From contig OX421967.1 of NCBI GenBank assembly GCA_949128115.1, positions 22,770,635 through 22,834,634 on the forward strand: DNA of 64,000 nucleotides, read 5' to 3'. The position numbers and the translations under genes were made by a program. Shown here piece by piece: positions 39,001 through 46,425 of the stretch. The stretch comes from Anaspis maculata (lineage: Eukaryota > Arthropoda > Insecta > Coleoptera > Scraptiidae). Below the pieces are notes generated by a model. That model worked only from the letters and a program-made list of their open reading frames with translations. It was not told the origin of the DNA and did not search any database. How positions within the stretch are numbered: the stretch's first letter is position 1; each line of letters begins with the position of its first letter.

Positions 39001-42000
39001 ATTGCACTCATGAGACTTCAAGCTTTAGACTCTTTCCCAAATAACATGATACAATACAACTGGTACTCCCAATTAAAAGGTGCACTCAGCGAATTTGATT
39101 TTGAATTAAATACGTCATGGTCTGAAAGGGATGTTAACTATATTATCGACAAAATTTCACACAGGGGTAAAATGGATGACTGGAATCGGATTTTGCTCAG
39201 TACTTATGCACCCGATTACAAATTTATAATAAGTGAAAACCCAGTAGTGAAAAACTCAAACGAATACTTATTCAATACCACGAACTTGAATGTAAAAAGG
39301 TGTATGATACAATTGCGAACCTGCAACGTGGCTACTCTATCTATTTCTGTTAATCATGTCACAACCAAAATCAACTGTCAGGTGCACTGTAGTCTTTGTA
39401 ACCAGCGTAAACTTGAGAATCTCGAGCATATTCTGCTTCAATGTCCAATGTACAAATGTTTTCGCCCACCTTTGCTTTTGAACCCTACCGACCCTCACAA
39501 CCTTCTTCAAAACCTATCTGTTGAAAGCTCAAAAGAAATTTTCATTTTTCTCCAGAACTCCCTGCGGCTAAGGTCCTTCATTGTGGAAGAATAACACGTA
39601 TATTGTGATTGTGAATTGATCTATGATTTGTAACGTGCTGAGTTATACTCTGTAACTATTAAATTTGTCTTTTTTGTTATGTAAACACTTGATTATTACT
39701 GTTGATTTATATATTCACTTATATTTATTTACTTATTTTTGATGAGCTAATGGATGTTGTTTTCTTTCTTAATTTGTCTTGTGCTACTCTTGCCAGTAAC
39801 TTGTTTTATGATATGCTGTATCAAAAAAAACAATAAACACTTATGAATAGGGGGTACCCTTCCCCTTTTCCCCCTATTTTTACCCCCCCCCCTAAATATT
39901 TTTGGAAACGGTTTCAATTTTTGAATTCTGCGTTCAATGGGGCCTTGCAATTGAAAAACTCAACGTGAGGTCGCCACTACTGTAGGGGGCGCCTACTTCG
40001 ATAAAGCGGCCGTAACGACGCGAAAAACAGGGGAGTTTGAGTAGTTTGACCAGTAACTGACAGTGACTGGAGACGTCAAGCAAGAAACAGAGGTTATCCA
40101 AATTTCAAATCGAGACATAAAATGACGGACGTCGGTCGCTGAAGCGTCAACGCCGTCAAAATCGTCGAATTTGCCCCCAACGGTCGTGGCGCCCTCGGTG
40201 TGTAAAAGTGGCAGTGCAAGGCCCCATTTAAAGAAAAAAGTTACTTCTGCAAAATATTGATTAGGGGCTTCATTTTCAAGATATTTGGGTTTGAAACATT
40301 AGAAAACATCACGAAATCGCCACTTTCCAGGGCCCAAATTGTTTTTTTTTCTGAATTTCTGAAAAACTCCATGTTTATCAGCGAAAATGATGGTTGATCA
40401 ACTTAAAACACCCAGAAAACTCATTCCAGTTGACGAATCATGGGTTTTCTTGAATTTTAATTTTTAGGCCCAGGAAAGTATGGCGATTTCGAGATGTTTT
40501 GCAATGTTTCAATCCCAAATATCTCAAAAACTAAGCGTCTAATCAAAATTTTGCAAGAGTAACTTTTTTCTTAAAATTGAACGTTAAATTCAAAAATTGA
40601 AACAATTTCCAAAAATATTTGGAGAAGCCAAAAATAGGGGGAAAAGGGGGAGGACACCCCCTATTATCTTCGCCTCTAAAAATGTTTGATGAAATGCGTT
40701 ATTTTTGTTCAATAGAGATCTGTTTCAGTAAACTTGAGTTCAAATTTGACTAAAATCAGTTGAACGGTTCAAAAGTTATGCAAAAAAAAACTGTTTCAAA
40801 AAGCAACTTTGAAAAGGCCTGTATCTCCGTTATTATACGTTTGGGAGGGTATGTTTATTAACAAAAGTCCCCTTATTTTTCAATTTCCTATCTCTCTGTA
40901 AGTTTTGTAACACTAATTCCGGGAAAATGTAATATTTTTCAAAGGCAAACTTCAAAATTCAAAAGAATACCTTGCTTTATTCTTAAACTTGACAATGAAT
41001 CTGAAAATTTCATCAGTTCTGAAAAATCTTCAGTGACATAAAAAGTAGAGGGTACCTATGTATGGTGTCCACTATTATGTACTAGAAATGGCTTCTTCAA
41101 ACCTTGAAATGGGGTCGAACCAATCAGAAAGATATTACAACAGGGGAAGTGAGAGGGATTTTTCAAGGAAGTTTGAAAGATTAAACCAGTCACCCTGTAC
41201 TTAGTCACCCTGTACTTAGGTACTAGGTATAAAATTCCTTGATAAGTTCAATACTAAAAACATTTTTACCGATAAATTTAATGTAAAAGGTTATTGTTTT
41301 AATTCTCTAAATGAACACCCTCCTTGAAACTGACAGGGATTTTTAGTTTTATGCAAGTTTTCCTTCGAGTTTTCAAAAAGGTACTGGCTGAGGTATCCAT
41401 AAAAGGCAAAAACATCAAGAAACCAGCTCGGAAATCGGTCACTGTGAATTTTGCCCCATTCATTTTTTCCTTTCGTAATTTGCATTTCCGCAGTTCCATC
41501 AGTTTTTGAATAATTCAAGTCTTCGCACAACAATTTACTGCAGTAATGTAATGCTTTACACACCGAAAAATGCTACTGAAATCAGAATTTATTATTTATT
41601 ATGTCATCAACCAACCCAACCACACAAGCAAACTGTCAAACCTAAATAACCTCAAACTTTGTGGGTCACTTCTCGCAAGGCCGTGCCCTTGCACCGGAGC
41701 CTTGCGGTTGTTGTTGCTTAAAAACTAAATGAAAAAAATCGAATTTTTGAAAACTCACCTCTTCCACGGAAATGGGCAACGTGACACGGCTGAAAAATCA
41801 AAGACACGACATTGTGAAAAGCGTACATTTCAAGGTTTCGCCGAAAAACCCCATCATTATCGATTCGTCGAAACCCCGATCAGCGGCTTTCTCCTGAATA
41901 CGATCCTGGGCCAAGCTGGCGCTATCGATCAAGGCCGAAATCGGAGCCGTTACGCCCCTGTCGGGGGGATCATCACGAGAATTATTCTCATTGCACTTCG

Positions 42001-42141
42001 CAGCGTGTCTCGCGGGGATGCGCCGCTGAAGGGGTCTCGACGTCGAGGGGCTCTCTCGAGTGGCTGTCACTCCAACGTGTACTCAACGCCAGCCAGACAG
42101 GTAGGTGGGCAAGTGTGTACTCACTATTCTTTGATTAGCAT
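17952..42141 (-). CDS. vib: class I phosphatidylinositol transfer protein
   Basis: Complete gene: coding exons 42141-42125, 41789-41759, 26023-25760, one of 21915-21838 or 21684-21607, 20777-20547, 19198-19140 and 18090-17952, all GT/AG with matching phases. They give 819 nt, 272 residues, the usual PITP alpha/beta length. The single START-like PITP domain carries phosphatidylinositol or phosphatidylcholine between membranes and feeds phosphoinositide signalling in the cytosol and at the Golgi. Visible marks: MLIKEY start, [13 protein letters not shown] (17-29), GQYTYKIYH with the T and K of the inositol site (63, 65), AYPYCRT (Cys 99), TGRGPL, FKWFGLQ (W203-F204 membrane loop), [14 protein letters not shown], and Glu248 in the C-terminal helix. 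Identity is certain; the symbol follows Drosophila vibrator. Intron 2 is 15.7 kb and full of transposons. Confidence 0.95.
18091..19139 (-). other. PITP intron 6
   Basis: About 1.05 kb, AT-rich, GT/AG. No nested gene or clear repeat seen. Confidence 0.6.
19140..19198 (-). CDS. vib: PITP exon 6
   Basis: 59 nt, acceptor TTTCAG, donor GTAAGA. Encodes residues 208-226 ([19 protein letters not shown]) plus two bases of R227. Confidence 0.95.
19199..20546 (-). other. PITP intron 5
   Basis: 1.35 kb. Contains two related segments (about 19725-19860 and 20030-20150) sharing TTGTTTGTTGACAGTTGAAG-like sequence, a local direct repeat. No gene. Confidence 0.5.
20547..20777 (-). CDS. vib: PITP exon 5
   Basis: 231 nt, phase 0 to 0. 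Encodes residues 131-207, from VHELPNDKL through the [11 protein letters not shown] block to [15 protein letters not shown]. The membrane-docking pair at 203-204 is W-F, whereas mammalian PITP alpha and beta have W-W. Confidence 0.95.
20778..21606 (-). other. PITP intron 4
   Basis: AT-rich intron of 829 nt between exon 4b and exon 5. No nested gene seen. Confidence 0.5.
21607..21684 (-). CDS. vib: PITP alternative exon 4b
   Basis: 78 nt, 26 codons, phase 0 to 0, starting NPGYMKENF and ending TGNQHN. Donor GTAAGT; the acceptor is AATAG with a poor pyrimidine tract. It encodes the same residues (105-130) as exon 4a and matches 15 of its 26 amino acids. The end fits the family pattern (G-x-Q-x-N-V-H) a little better than 4a does. 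Only one of the pair should be used, because including both would duplicate the strand. Confidence 0.85.
21685..21837 (-). other. short intron between alternative exons 4a and 4b
   Basis: 153 nt with GTGAGT at the 5' end and AATAG at the 3' end. A short spacer of this kind is typical of mutually exclusive pairs. Confidence 0.6.
21838..21915 (-). CDS. vib: PITP alternative exon 4a
   Basis: 78 nt, 26 codons, phase 0 to 0, starting NPGYMKDKF and ending HGYHIN. Strong acceptor GGATTTTTCAG and donor GTGAGT. The first 17 nucleotides are identical to exon 4b. It encodes a strand and turn of the lipid cavity. Confidence 0.85.
21916..25759 (-). other. PITP intron 3
   Basis: 3.8 kb. Holds a (TG)n microsatellite (22911-22932). 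About 24790-25330 contains related AATGACACTACCTACTTTG segments, two direct and one inverted, that look like a small fold-back repeat. No nested gene. Confidence 0.5.
22911..22932. repeat. (TG)11 microsatellite
   Basis: Uninterrupted TG dinucleotides in intron 3 of the PITP gene. Confidence 0.9.
25760..26023 (-). CDS. vib: PITP exon 3
   Basis: 264 nt, phase 0 to 0, acceptor TTTTTTCAG, donor GTAAAA. Encodes residues 17-104, from [13 protein letters not shown] to YCRTVLT. It includes the GGGEG loop and the T and K that contact inositol phosphate. A small insertion ([10 protein letters not shown]) precedes GQYTYK; the Drosophila protein as I remember it has the same style of insertion. Confidence 0.95.
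26174..26270. mobile_element. small MITE-like palindrome
   Basis: Ends GGGCCCGTATTCTTGAAA and TTTCAAAAATACGACTC, with inner arms GGCGAAATGAATTCACAT and ATGTGAATTCATTTCGCC. Resembles the end sequence style of Harbinger-type MITEs. Confidence 0.5.
27973..28040 (-). repeat. tRNA-like sequence
   Basis: Minus strand: CCGGTGGGCTCACGTCTCTGG as A-box region, GAGTTCGAATCC as B box, then CTTTTC. Probably tRNA-derived rather than a working gene. Confidence 0.4.
28277..28425. mobile_element. short MITE
   Basis: Inverted ends GGGAGTTTGCG and CGCAAACTCCC, with inner ACGTAAC/GTTACGT style arms. ATTA flanks both sides and may be the target duplication. Confidence 0.5.
30808..31713. mobile_element. fold-back element carrying a MITE
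   Basis: Same family as 13071-13735: the left arm has TTCACTCAAGAACACAAG and the right arm CGTGTTCTTGAGTGGATTCC, ending ACTTTTGAGACATCCTGTAT. The left end is truncated. The MITE at 30858-31144 sits in its left arm. Confidence 0.7.
30858..31144. mobile_element. 287-bp MITE, copy 1
   Basis: Ends GGGGCCTTGCA and TGCAAGGCCCC, flanked by AAT and ATT. GC-richer than its surroundings. Differs from copy 2 (39939-40225) at only about two positions that I can see, so both inserted recently. No coding capacity. The 2-bp AT flank on each side may be the target duplication. Confidence 0.8.
31780..31876. repeat. tandem repeat
   Basis: Alternating GGCAATTTTCTAGCAATTGTGT and GGCAATTTTCTGGCAATTGT units, about 38-40 bp per pair, roughly two and a half copies. 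Confidence 0.8.
31877..32427 (-). other. intronic, with a tRNA-like sequence at 32000-32073
   Basis: The minus strand of 32000-32073 reads CCGGGTAGCAAAGTGG (A box) and GAGGGTTCGGAGTGC (B box), with a T7 run after it. Otherwise nothing is recognised. Confidence 0.4.
32428..33105. mobile_element. fold-back element
   Basis: Outer arms AAGTGCGATTTATAACTCGA and TCGAGTTATAAATCGCACTT, with further inner blocks such as AATTTTAGTCGCAATTTTAA. The core (about 32590-32870) is GC-richer with no recognised coding content. Confidence 0.65.
33474..34166. mobile_element. fold-back element with tandem arms, copy 1
   Basis: Terminal inverted repeat CTACACCTTTTCCAGCTGTAG at the left, answered by CAGTTGGAAATGGTGTAG at the right. 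The left arm is a degenerate array of roughly 20-bp units with AAATGTATTT; the right arm has the inverse AAATACATTT. Same family as 46998-47797. No coding frame. Confidence 0.7.
34167..34817. other. intronic, no gene seen
   Basis: AT-rich; no coding frame. Contains Ala/Pro-poor chance frames only. Confidence 0.4.
35101..36222 (+). CDS. LINE ORF1, zinc-knuckle nucleic-acid binding protein (5' partial)
   Basis: About 373 codons, open from the insertion junction, ending at TAG 36220-36222. The N-terminal third is Gln-rich (for example [11 protein letters not shown]). Three cysteine clusters lie near the C-terminus (about residues 290-355): [14 protein letters not shown] and [13 protein letters not shown], then CPNCERL with a spaced H and C. 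These are CCHC knuckles, as in Gag-like ORF1 proteins that coat the LINE RNA. The initiator is missing because of 5' truncation. The TTG at 35119 is not a credible start. Confidence 0.85.
   Translation, partial: KLEKQKLLRHITEIKSNSIKLEYQLHLQNIESEQQRQLIQSLQQCQPAQQDQQHQTPTNTVQQDINKENQTSTGNRGSNTQPQILSYADAARTYGSIPKDSSRNSQQQKPWTTPPAQQEKKYETLIKASKAEETKTRWNEIKKTISIQQLQGALKSIRTLKSGSIILESHNEQQKTKLEGLLQQRDDIEFKNIQNSDPMLVMTGIDVGYSEEDIKNMILRENEDILKTHEATNIKNQSIRLITRKKCRNPWKENIILQTNPEIFKTLVKNGMINFDLTRVYVKEYVNLAICFNCSGFGHTAKHCSSTVCCHKCGDNHEGKSCIKEEYNCPNCERLGISPRNHTARDFNCPGYQKKIAQARQQVNYAKATDPVA
36253..39594 (+). CDS. LINE ORF2, endonuclease-reverse transcriptase
   Basis: Over 1100 codons without a stop, ending TAA at 39592-39594. 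The N-terminal endonuclease shows FWNSRG, GGDFNAK (about residue 155) and SDHLPC. The reverse transcriptase shows [22 protein letters not shown] (about 616), [11 protein letters not shown] and the catalytic YADD (about 717). A C-terminal zinc finger (CSLCNQ, HILLQC) follows near 1044. It nicks target DNA and copies the element RNA. The frame is open back to the ORF1 TAG and is the same frame as ORF1. The first ATG (36316) lies after the FWNSRG motif, so the listed start is arbitrary. Confidence 0.9.
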   Translation: MDNKLFNVCFWNSRGIDNVVKMNSDEVEQLEKLSVICVTESFLTSPLSELPDHLKDYYPFYSAAIRDKTKGRASGGITMFVSKLLCNLDDIAVIQEYFLWLIIRIKIGIRYLILGCFYLRPNLDAKYCIESVEDIIREVSIRYPSDCIIMGGDFNAKIGLLNSFSDDDEIDVARLSLERASMDRDINLRGTLLAEAMEDLGYVVLNGRTRSDSAGQLTCLGNLGGSVVDLVWVNSQALQFVNDFLVDDFTLSSDHLPCTCEFKLNYRDRADNKKMPPPKTQRRVVAWKADRQVSYTRVLSQSYRVDFDFFNHSLDEISINFLKAIDEVSVFLGMTRTIQQFPKGDREHPWFNSQCRTAKRNVRKKFKDCKKHTFAADYLNAYHEAKKNYKQILTKSKHEYNLKLRNSLKISNSPNEFWQIIRQLKKTNCASLNVNVDKWESYYRTFYQQKVMIKDHKIFCDARHPFFDGPITMQELNSALALCKNKKAVGFDNIANEFYKNLNYDWLTYMKDLFNQIMERERTPFDWSQIKMTHLHKKGDPENLDNYRSIALINHITKVFTRILNTRLAIYAESSQILPEGQAGFRKNRGCVDNVFVLKTIIHNSLRLQNRKVFALFVDFRKAFDSVDHDILWGRLHSCGVSSKVIRIFMSLYEQAAIRMGNDQSQLKYVKITKGVLQGDIPSPLLFSIYIGHIEEYFSSRGARGVSLNGLLDVKILLYADDLVILADSPIQIQKDLKILEGFCEDLKLDVNIEKTKLVIFRRGKNIRQDNQYYYEDNRIQTVDSYNYLGTIFFYNGLFCRALEDRKRKARVCSATLSKLVNSSKMNDMHSILSLYSSVTLPTFLYNAEIWGLRYLKNVETVQDRTLKNVLYLQRSTPGYIIRTELNMCKVSSVIIKRALNLFLSITKLGNDRFVKIALMRLQALDSFPNNMIQYNWYSQLKGALSEFDFELNTSWSERDVNYIIDKISHRGKMDDWNRILLSTYAPDYKFIISENPVVKNSNEYLFNTTNLNVKRCMIQLRTCNVATLSISVNHVTTKINCQVHCSLCNQRKLENLEHILLQCPMYKCFRPPLLLNPTDPHNLLQNLSVESSKEIFIFLQNSLRLRSFIVEE
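39846..41758. other. intron 2 rest, fold-back remains and small repeats
   Basis: Apart from the fold-back remainder and MITE copy 2, 40927-41758 is AT-rich with CACCCTGTACTTAG repeated near 41193-41220. No gene seen before PITP exon 2. Confidence 0.4.
39939..40225. mobile_element. 287-bp MITE, copy 2
   Basis: Same length and ends as copy 1 (GGGGCCTTGCA and TGCAAGGCCCC). The other arm of the host fold-back preserves the uninterrupted sequence GAACGTTAAATTC and TTAAAATTGAACG, which helps place the insertion. Confidence 0.8.
41759..41789 (-). CDS. vib: PITP exon 2
   Basis: 31-nt exon: one base completing Y6, then [10 protein letters not shown] (7-16). Acceptor TTTTTCAG, donor GTGAGT. Confidence 0.95.
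41790..42124 (-). other. PITP intron 1
   Basis: 335 nt, GC-rich for this region. Plus-strand and minus-strand frames across it (182 and 90 codons) are by-products of base composition. Confidence 0.6.
42125..42141 (-). CDS. vib: PITP exon 1 coding part
   Basis: 17 coding nt: ATG then LIKE and two bases of Y6, followed by GTGAGT. The product start MLIKEY matches the family start. Upstream is 5' UTR. Confidence 0.92.
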
Positions 42142-42520
42142 TTTGTGTTGGTTCCGAACGCGGACTTGCACATGTGAAGCACTAACGAAATCGTCCACGC
42201 AGATCCTTTCGATCTGTAGTCACCCAACCACAAGAACACCAGAGAACACTGCCAAGCAAGGAGTTCTCTCTCAGTGAATCACGATTTCCACTACCACTTT
42301 CGTCTGACACTGCTTGGAGAGGTGCAGAGATCCAATGTTAATTGGGTTGCATATGGCGCAGGCGCAGTGACGCAGAAGAGCGGCCGGGTGACGTCAAACG
42401 CTGCTGCCAACTGCTGTCGGCTCCGGGCGTCAATAATCTCGGACGGCTGCGCTACGAGAAACGACACGAAAGGGTGCAGATGGGAGACATGACGGGGGTT
42501 CTGTGGGGGTGATGATGGCA
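42142..42520 (-). promoter_or_regulatory. PITP 5' UTR and promoter region
   Basis: GC-rich stretch upstream of the start codon with a perfect CRE-type palindrome TGACGTCA at 42389-42396. This is consistent with a promoter, but no TATA box or start site is clear. Confidence 0.45.
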
Positions 42521-43221
42521 CTGACAAAATTGACTTCTTATGACACAGGAGTAGCGGCTGTCGCTTTGACACGGAAAATTCTAGTTGCTTGGCAGTGGCG
42601 ATCGTTTGACAGATGTTGGGACCCTAGAAATTTGAAGTTTCTGGGGCAAGGTCGAAACGGCACATGGGCGTAGAATATGGGATGGGTGTTAGTTGTGCTG
42701 GGGAGACGAGATACAAAGTTGGAAAAAATTGAGCCAAAATGTTTTTTGCATTCTTGCCGAATTTTTTATCAAAATAAATAATGTTGACGACATTCTCATA
42801 CACCGTAAAGGCAATTTTTTCGGGTGAATTTCAAGTTGATTTTTACATACTATATAGGTACAAAACTCATTCCTGCTCCAGGGAACGACTTTTTTCGAAA
42901 AATTCCAGCTTATAACGATAGTAGATTGCATTGGGCATTGCGATGCAATAATCTACTTGCGTAGATTGTAGACGCGTCGTCGTGTAGACCCGTTTTAAAA
43001 ATCAACACGGTTTTGGTTTTCCGACGGTAACTCTTTCAAAATAAAATTTGCACATTCCGTGAATTTGAAAGGCACCAGAGGAAACGCTACAGTTCAGGAG
43101 CTGCTCTGGTCTTCGTGGAGAGAGTAGTTGAGGGTTCTGAAAGTGGCTAATAACATATGACTGAGACTTTCTGCGACCTTAGGAAGGCATCTGACTTGTG
43201 TCCAACAGCACCGCTCCTATA
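42521..43221. other. intergenic, no gene seen
   Basis: AT-rich, no coding frame. A few bases around 42940-42970 repeat GATGCAATAATCTACTTGCG-like sequence. The last exons of the WNK-like gene may lie in this or the next intervals. Confidence 0.35.
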
Positions 43222-44745
43222 CAAGGTGATTCATGAGTGACCTTACATAGACTAATGGGAGATAGAGGACTTCGAGGCGAGTCAGGATCCACAGAAGAAA
43301 TTTTGTTTTCTCCATTGGTTACGAAGATACAGGGTGTTTTATTGTGTGTTTCGTTTAAAACTTTGATAAGCGGTATTTCTGAAACGGCTGGAGATATTTT
43401 GTTGAAATTTACCAGTAATGGCCTTGTTTACGCGAGGTTTAAAACTGGTGTTGAGGTCCGTAACATCAATGTTACGCTTAAACACCTCTAAACGCAAGTT
43501 TCGCAACAGCTGTTAAGCTTAGCTAAATGTGATTTTAAATTGCATTTAGTAAGCAAACAAGTGTTGGCAATCGCACGTAAACGCCCATGCACATTACGAC
43601 GCATGTGCAAACCAGAAATCGGTTGGATTTATAGCAGATTTATGGGTTGGGTTCGTGGTTGGGTCAGATGTTGGATGACCTGTGAGCACCAGTTTATTAA
43701 AATTGATAATTGATGAATTACCATCTTTTGTTATGATCTCTAGAAAATGTGGTTATGGTTAAATTTCGTTTTGACACTTCTTTGAAAGATGTCTCCCTGA
43801 GCCGCTATTCTTGAATCGTGTGAGAAAAGTCCCTGGGAGTAAAACCCATTCCGTCGGCTGTCATTTTGGTCGGCGCGCGTAAACACTCCTAACTAACCAC
43901 TGTTAGAATCTCTGCTAAGCCTCGCGTAAACAAGCTCAACATTTCTCTGTTGGAACTCATCCAGAAGCCATACCAGGTAAGTCAAAATCCAGGGCCGGGT
44001 TGGAAAAAATGTGTCCCTTTGTTATTTGATCAAAAAATACATTTTCTGACCGCTTTTCTAAAAAGCTTTTATCGGATTCGAAAAGCTATAATAAGGAAAA
44101 ATGCTTCAAAAATCATTTTTCAATTTAGATGGCAGTGATGGGGATGGCACACCTAAATCGCTTCGACAATAAAATTGGAAGTAAAATTTGTGGGTGTATG
44201 TTTCCATAATCGACTCGATCATTGTTGATGGATTGAATTCATTAAAATTCATTTTTTAGCTTGTCTCTGTGGAATAGAAAGGCTTGGTTGAAAGAAAAAT
44301 TCCATAGCCGAAGATTTTTTTACGACCAAATCGAGTCTAATTTTGTGTTTCACTCTCGATAATTTGTCATCAGAAAAAAAAAAGAAAAAAAAAAAAAAGA
44401 AGGTCGGTTCTGGAATTTTTATTTTAACCAAGCCCTTCTATTCAACAGAGACAAGTTGAAAAAATCAATTTGAATGAATTCAATCAAACAATGAGTCGAT
44501 TATGTCCGGTTGAAAATGGAAACTTACTCACAAATTTTACTTTTAATTTTATTGTCGAACCGGTTTAGGTGTGCCATCTAAATTGAAAAATGATTCTTGA
44601 AGCATTTTTCCTTAGCTTTCCGAATCCGATAAAGGTTTTTCAGAAAAGCGGTCAGAAAATGTATTTTTTGATCAAATAACAAAGGGGCACACTTTTTCTA
44701 ACCCGGTCCTGGATTTTGACTTACCTGGTATGGCTTCATAGGTGA
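43222..44745. mobile_element. fold-back element copy with a nested MITE
   Basis: Relative of 3379-4558: the left arm starts CAAGGTGATTCATGAGTGACC and the right arm ends GGTATGGCTTC, so the right end is truncated. It is interrupted at about 43420 by the element at 43420-43938. Confidence 0.7.
43420..43938. mobile_element. nested MITE
   Basis: Inverted ends GGCCTTGTTTACGCGAGG and CCTCGCGTAAACAAGCTC. Absent from the related element at 3379-4558, where the sequence runs straight through. No coding capacity. Confidence 0.65.
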
Positions 44746-45177
44746 TTTTGCCAGAGACTTTTGCCTTGATAACATGCAGATGTTATTTTGTTTAATATGT
44801 ATTTATCAGCAGTTCTTGTCTTATTCAAGCTCTTAACATCGGAAATGGGGTAGGTACTTGCCCAATTTTTTTAATTGGCCTAATCGATAGCATGGTTGAA
44901 AATAATGTAACCGTATTTTTTCTTTTTTCTGATTTCCCAAAATTGCGGCCGTAATTCGTGTTTTAAAAATAGATTTGTGACGTCACAAATATACTAAAAA
45001 CTAAACAAACAGCATTCTTGGATTGAAAACTTCAAAAACTGTTAGAGTGGCACGAGTGGCATAACCATATTTGAAAAGTACAGACATAAAAACTCCACTG
45101 AAGTTTACTTGTTACCAACCATTTGTTAAAAAAAAAACTAAGTTTGAAAATGGTAAAAATGGAAGAGCACTACTTCT
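44746..45177. other. intergenic, no gene seen
   Basis: AT-rich; no coding frame. Confidence 0.35.
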
Positions 45178-45596
45178 CGACTTCAGCCACCAACTTTTCA
45201 CGGTAGGTAGACACCACCACAACATCACTTTCGTCGACCGCAGTTTCCTGGGGAAACCACTATTTCCACAGATTTTCCAAATGTCAACCAGAAGCATCAC
45301 ACTATAACATTGTTAGAATTTTCTAAGAGTTAGGCAACCAATTAAACAGCTATGTAGGACGCTTCCTTCTGCCTGTACTTACGTCGTGGGACATTGGTGG
45401 ATAAGTAATGGAAAGAAGGAACATTTTACAGAAAAAGAACACAGCAATAGGAAAGTGTAAAATGTTCGGAAAAACTTTGAAAATCTGTGGAAATAGTGGT
45501 TTCCCCAGGAAACTACGGTCGACGAACGTGATGTTGTGGTGGTGTCTACCTACCGTGAAAAGTTGGTGGCTGAAGTCGAGAAGTAGTGGTCGTCAA
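45178..45596. repeat. near-perfect inverted repeat
   Basis: Arms of about 105-115 bp (CGACTTCAGCCACCAACTTT in the left arm, AAAGTTGGTGGCTGAAGTCG in the right) separated by about 190 bp. Few differences, so it is a recent duplication. Frames in the two arms mirror each other. Confidence 0.75.
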
Positions 45597-45747
45597 CAAT
45601 AGGCTACTTCGTTTGGGCAGGTGCGCATGCTTGAAGGCTCCAAATTTTGAAAACTTTCGTACACCTGTCAGTTGAATGGCAACGCTGCATGCTCTGTCTA
45701 GCCGCCTGACCAACAACTGGTTCCTGGCTGTCACTTTTATACATACC

Positions 45748-45801
45748 GTAAATGCATCTCTTCGTAGCTTCTTTGAACTTCCTTCTCGGTACAGCCATTT
45801 T
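45748..45801 (-). CDS. candidate first coding exon of an unidentified gene
   Basis: Minus strand: ATG in a good context (AAAATGGCT) followed by AVPRRKFKEATKRCIY and then GTATGT, a good donor. A basic N-terminus of this kind looks coding, but I do not recognise it and did not find a following exon. The phase does not fit PITP exon 2. Confidence 0.3.
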
Positions 45802-46425
45802 CAACAGGCTCTGATCTTTCGTCAAAACATGAGCAAATGAAATGTAGATCAGGTAGAAACGAGAAATGTGATCATAATTGTCACAAGTGACAGTTGGCGC
45901 CGATGTCTTGTTGTTTTGAGCGCTGTTGCCATTTTCGTTGTTCCTGAACTTCCACAAATGATCATTGAACTTAATTTCAACGAAACATTTCCTTTGAATA
46001 TAAAAAATGATATCTAACATTCAACCAAATTATTTGTGGAATTTTAGGTGCACTACAATATTTTTTAGTGTTAATTTTCAATATCGGTGTACGAAACTAT
46101 GAAATTCGCGCCAGACATGCGCACACAAAAAAACCGAAACGAAGGGACCTATTACCTTTTTTTTTTTTTGATGTGAATTTTTTTTGTACTATCGCATTTT
46201 TTCACGCTGGTTTTCCCAGTGCTCGTGTACTGCATTCAAATTTGAAAGGAATGCATTATGTGGCCGAAAAAACTTGACATAAATTAGGTACGCACTTAGG
46301 GCTGCCACTTCCTTTGAATGTCTGGAACCTTTGGAAACAAGGCAGGAACATGTGGGCATGTTGCGGTCCTGATAAACACTTTTTCTTGCACTATTATAAC
46401 AACTGTAAAACAACTACTGCATTAA

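Larger units (their letters stand above)
35101..39845 (+). mobile_element. non-LTR retrotransposon, 5'-truncated
   Basis: 4745 bp flanked by a perfect 9-bp duplication AATAGGGGG (35092-35100 and 39846-39854). It carries ORF1 with zinc knuckles and ORF2 with an apurinic-type endonuclease, reverse transcriptase and C-terminal zinc finger. ORF1 is open from the first base and has no start codon, so the 5' end is lost, the usual result of incomplete target-primed reverse transcription. The 3' end has AATAAA but no long poly(A). The frames are otherwise intact, so the copy is young. Clade not assigned; the RT region reminds me of the CR1/L2 group. It lies opposite in strand to its host PITP gene. 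Confidence 0.9.
34818..40926. mobile_element. fold-back element split by a LINE and a MITE
   Basis: The left end ACAGGGGTGTCCCGGAATTA and block GGCGAAGATAATAGGGGG (about 34818-35100) are answered in inverse at 40640-40926 (CCCCCTATTATCTTCGCC, ending ACACTAATTCCGGG). A further inner pair flanks about 40385. Without the LINE (35101-39845 plus duplication) and the MITE (39939-40225) it would be about 1.07 kb. Confidence 0.75.

Noticed and set aside
41729..42277. 182-codon plus-strand frame
   Set aside because: It overlaps PITP exons 1 and 2 in antisense and matches no family.
45748..45801. First exon of PITP
   Set aside because: The splice phase does not fit exon 2, and a perfect MLIKEY exon exists at 42125-42141.
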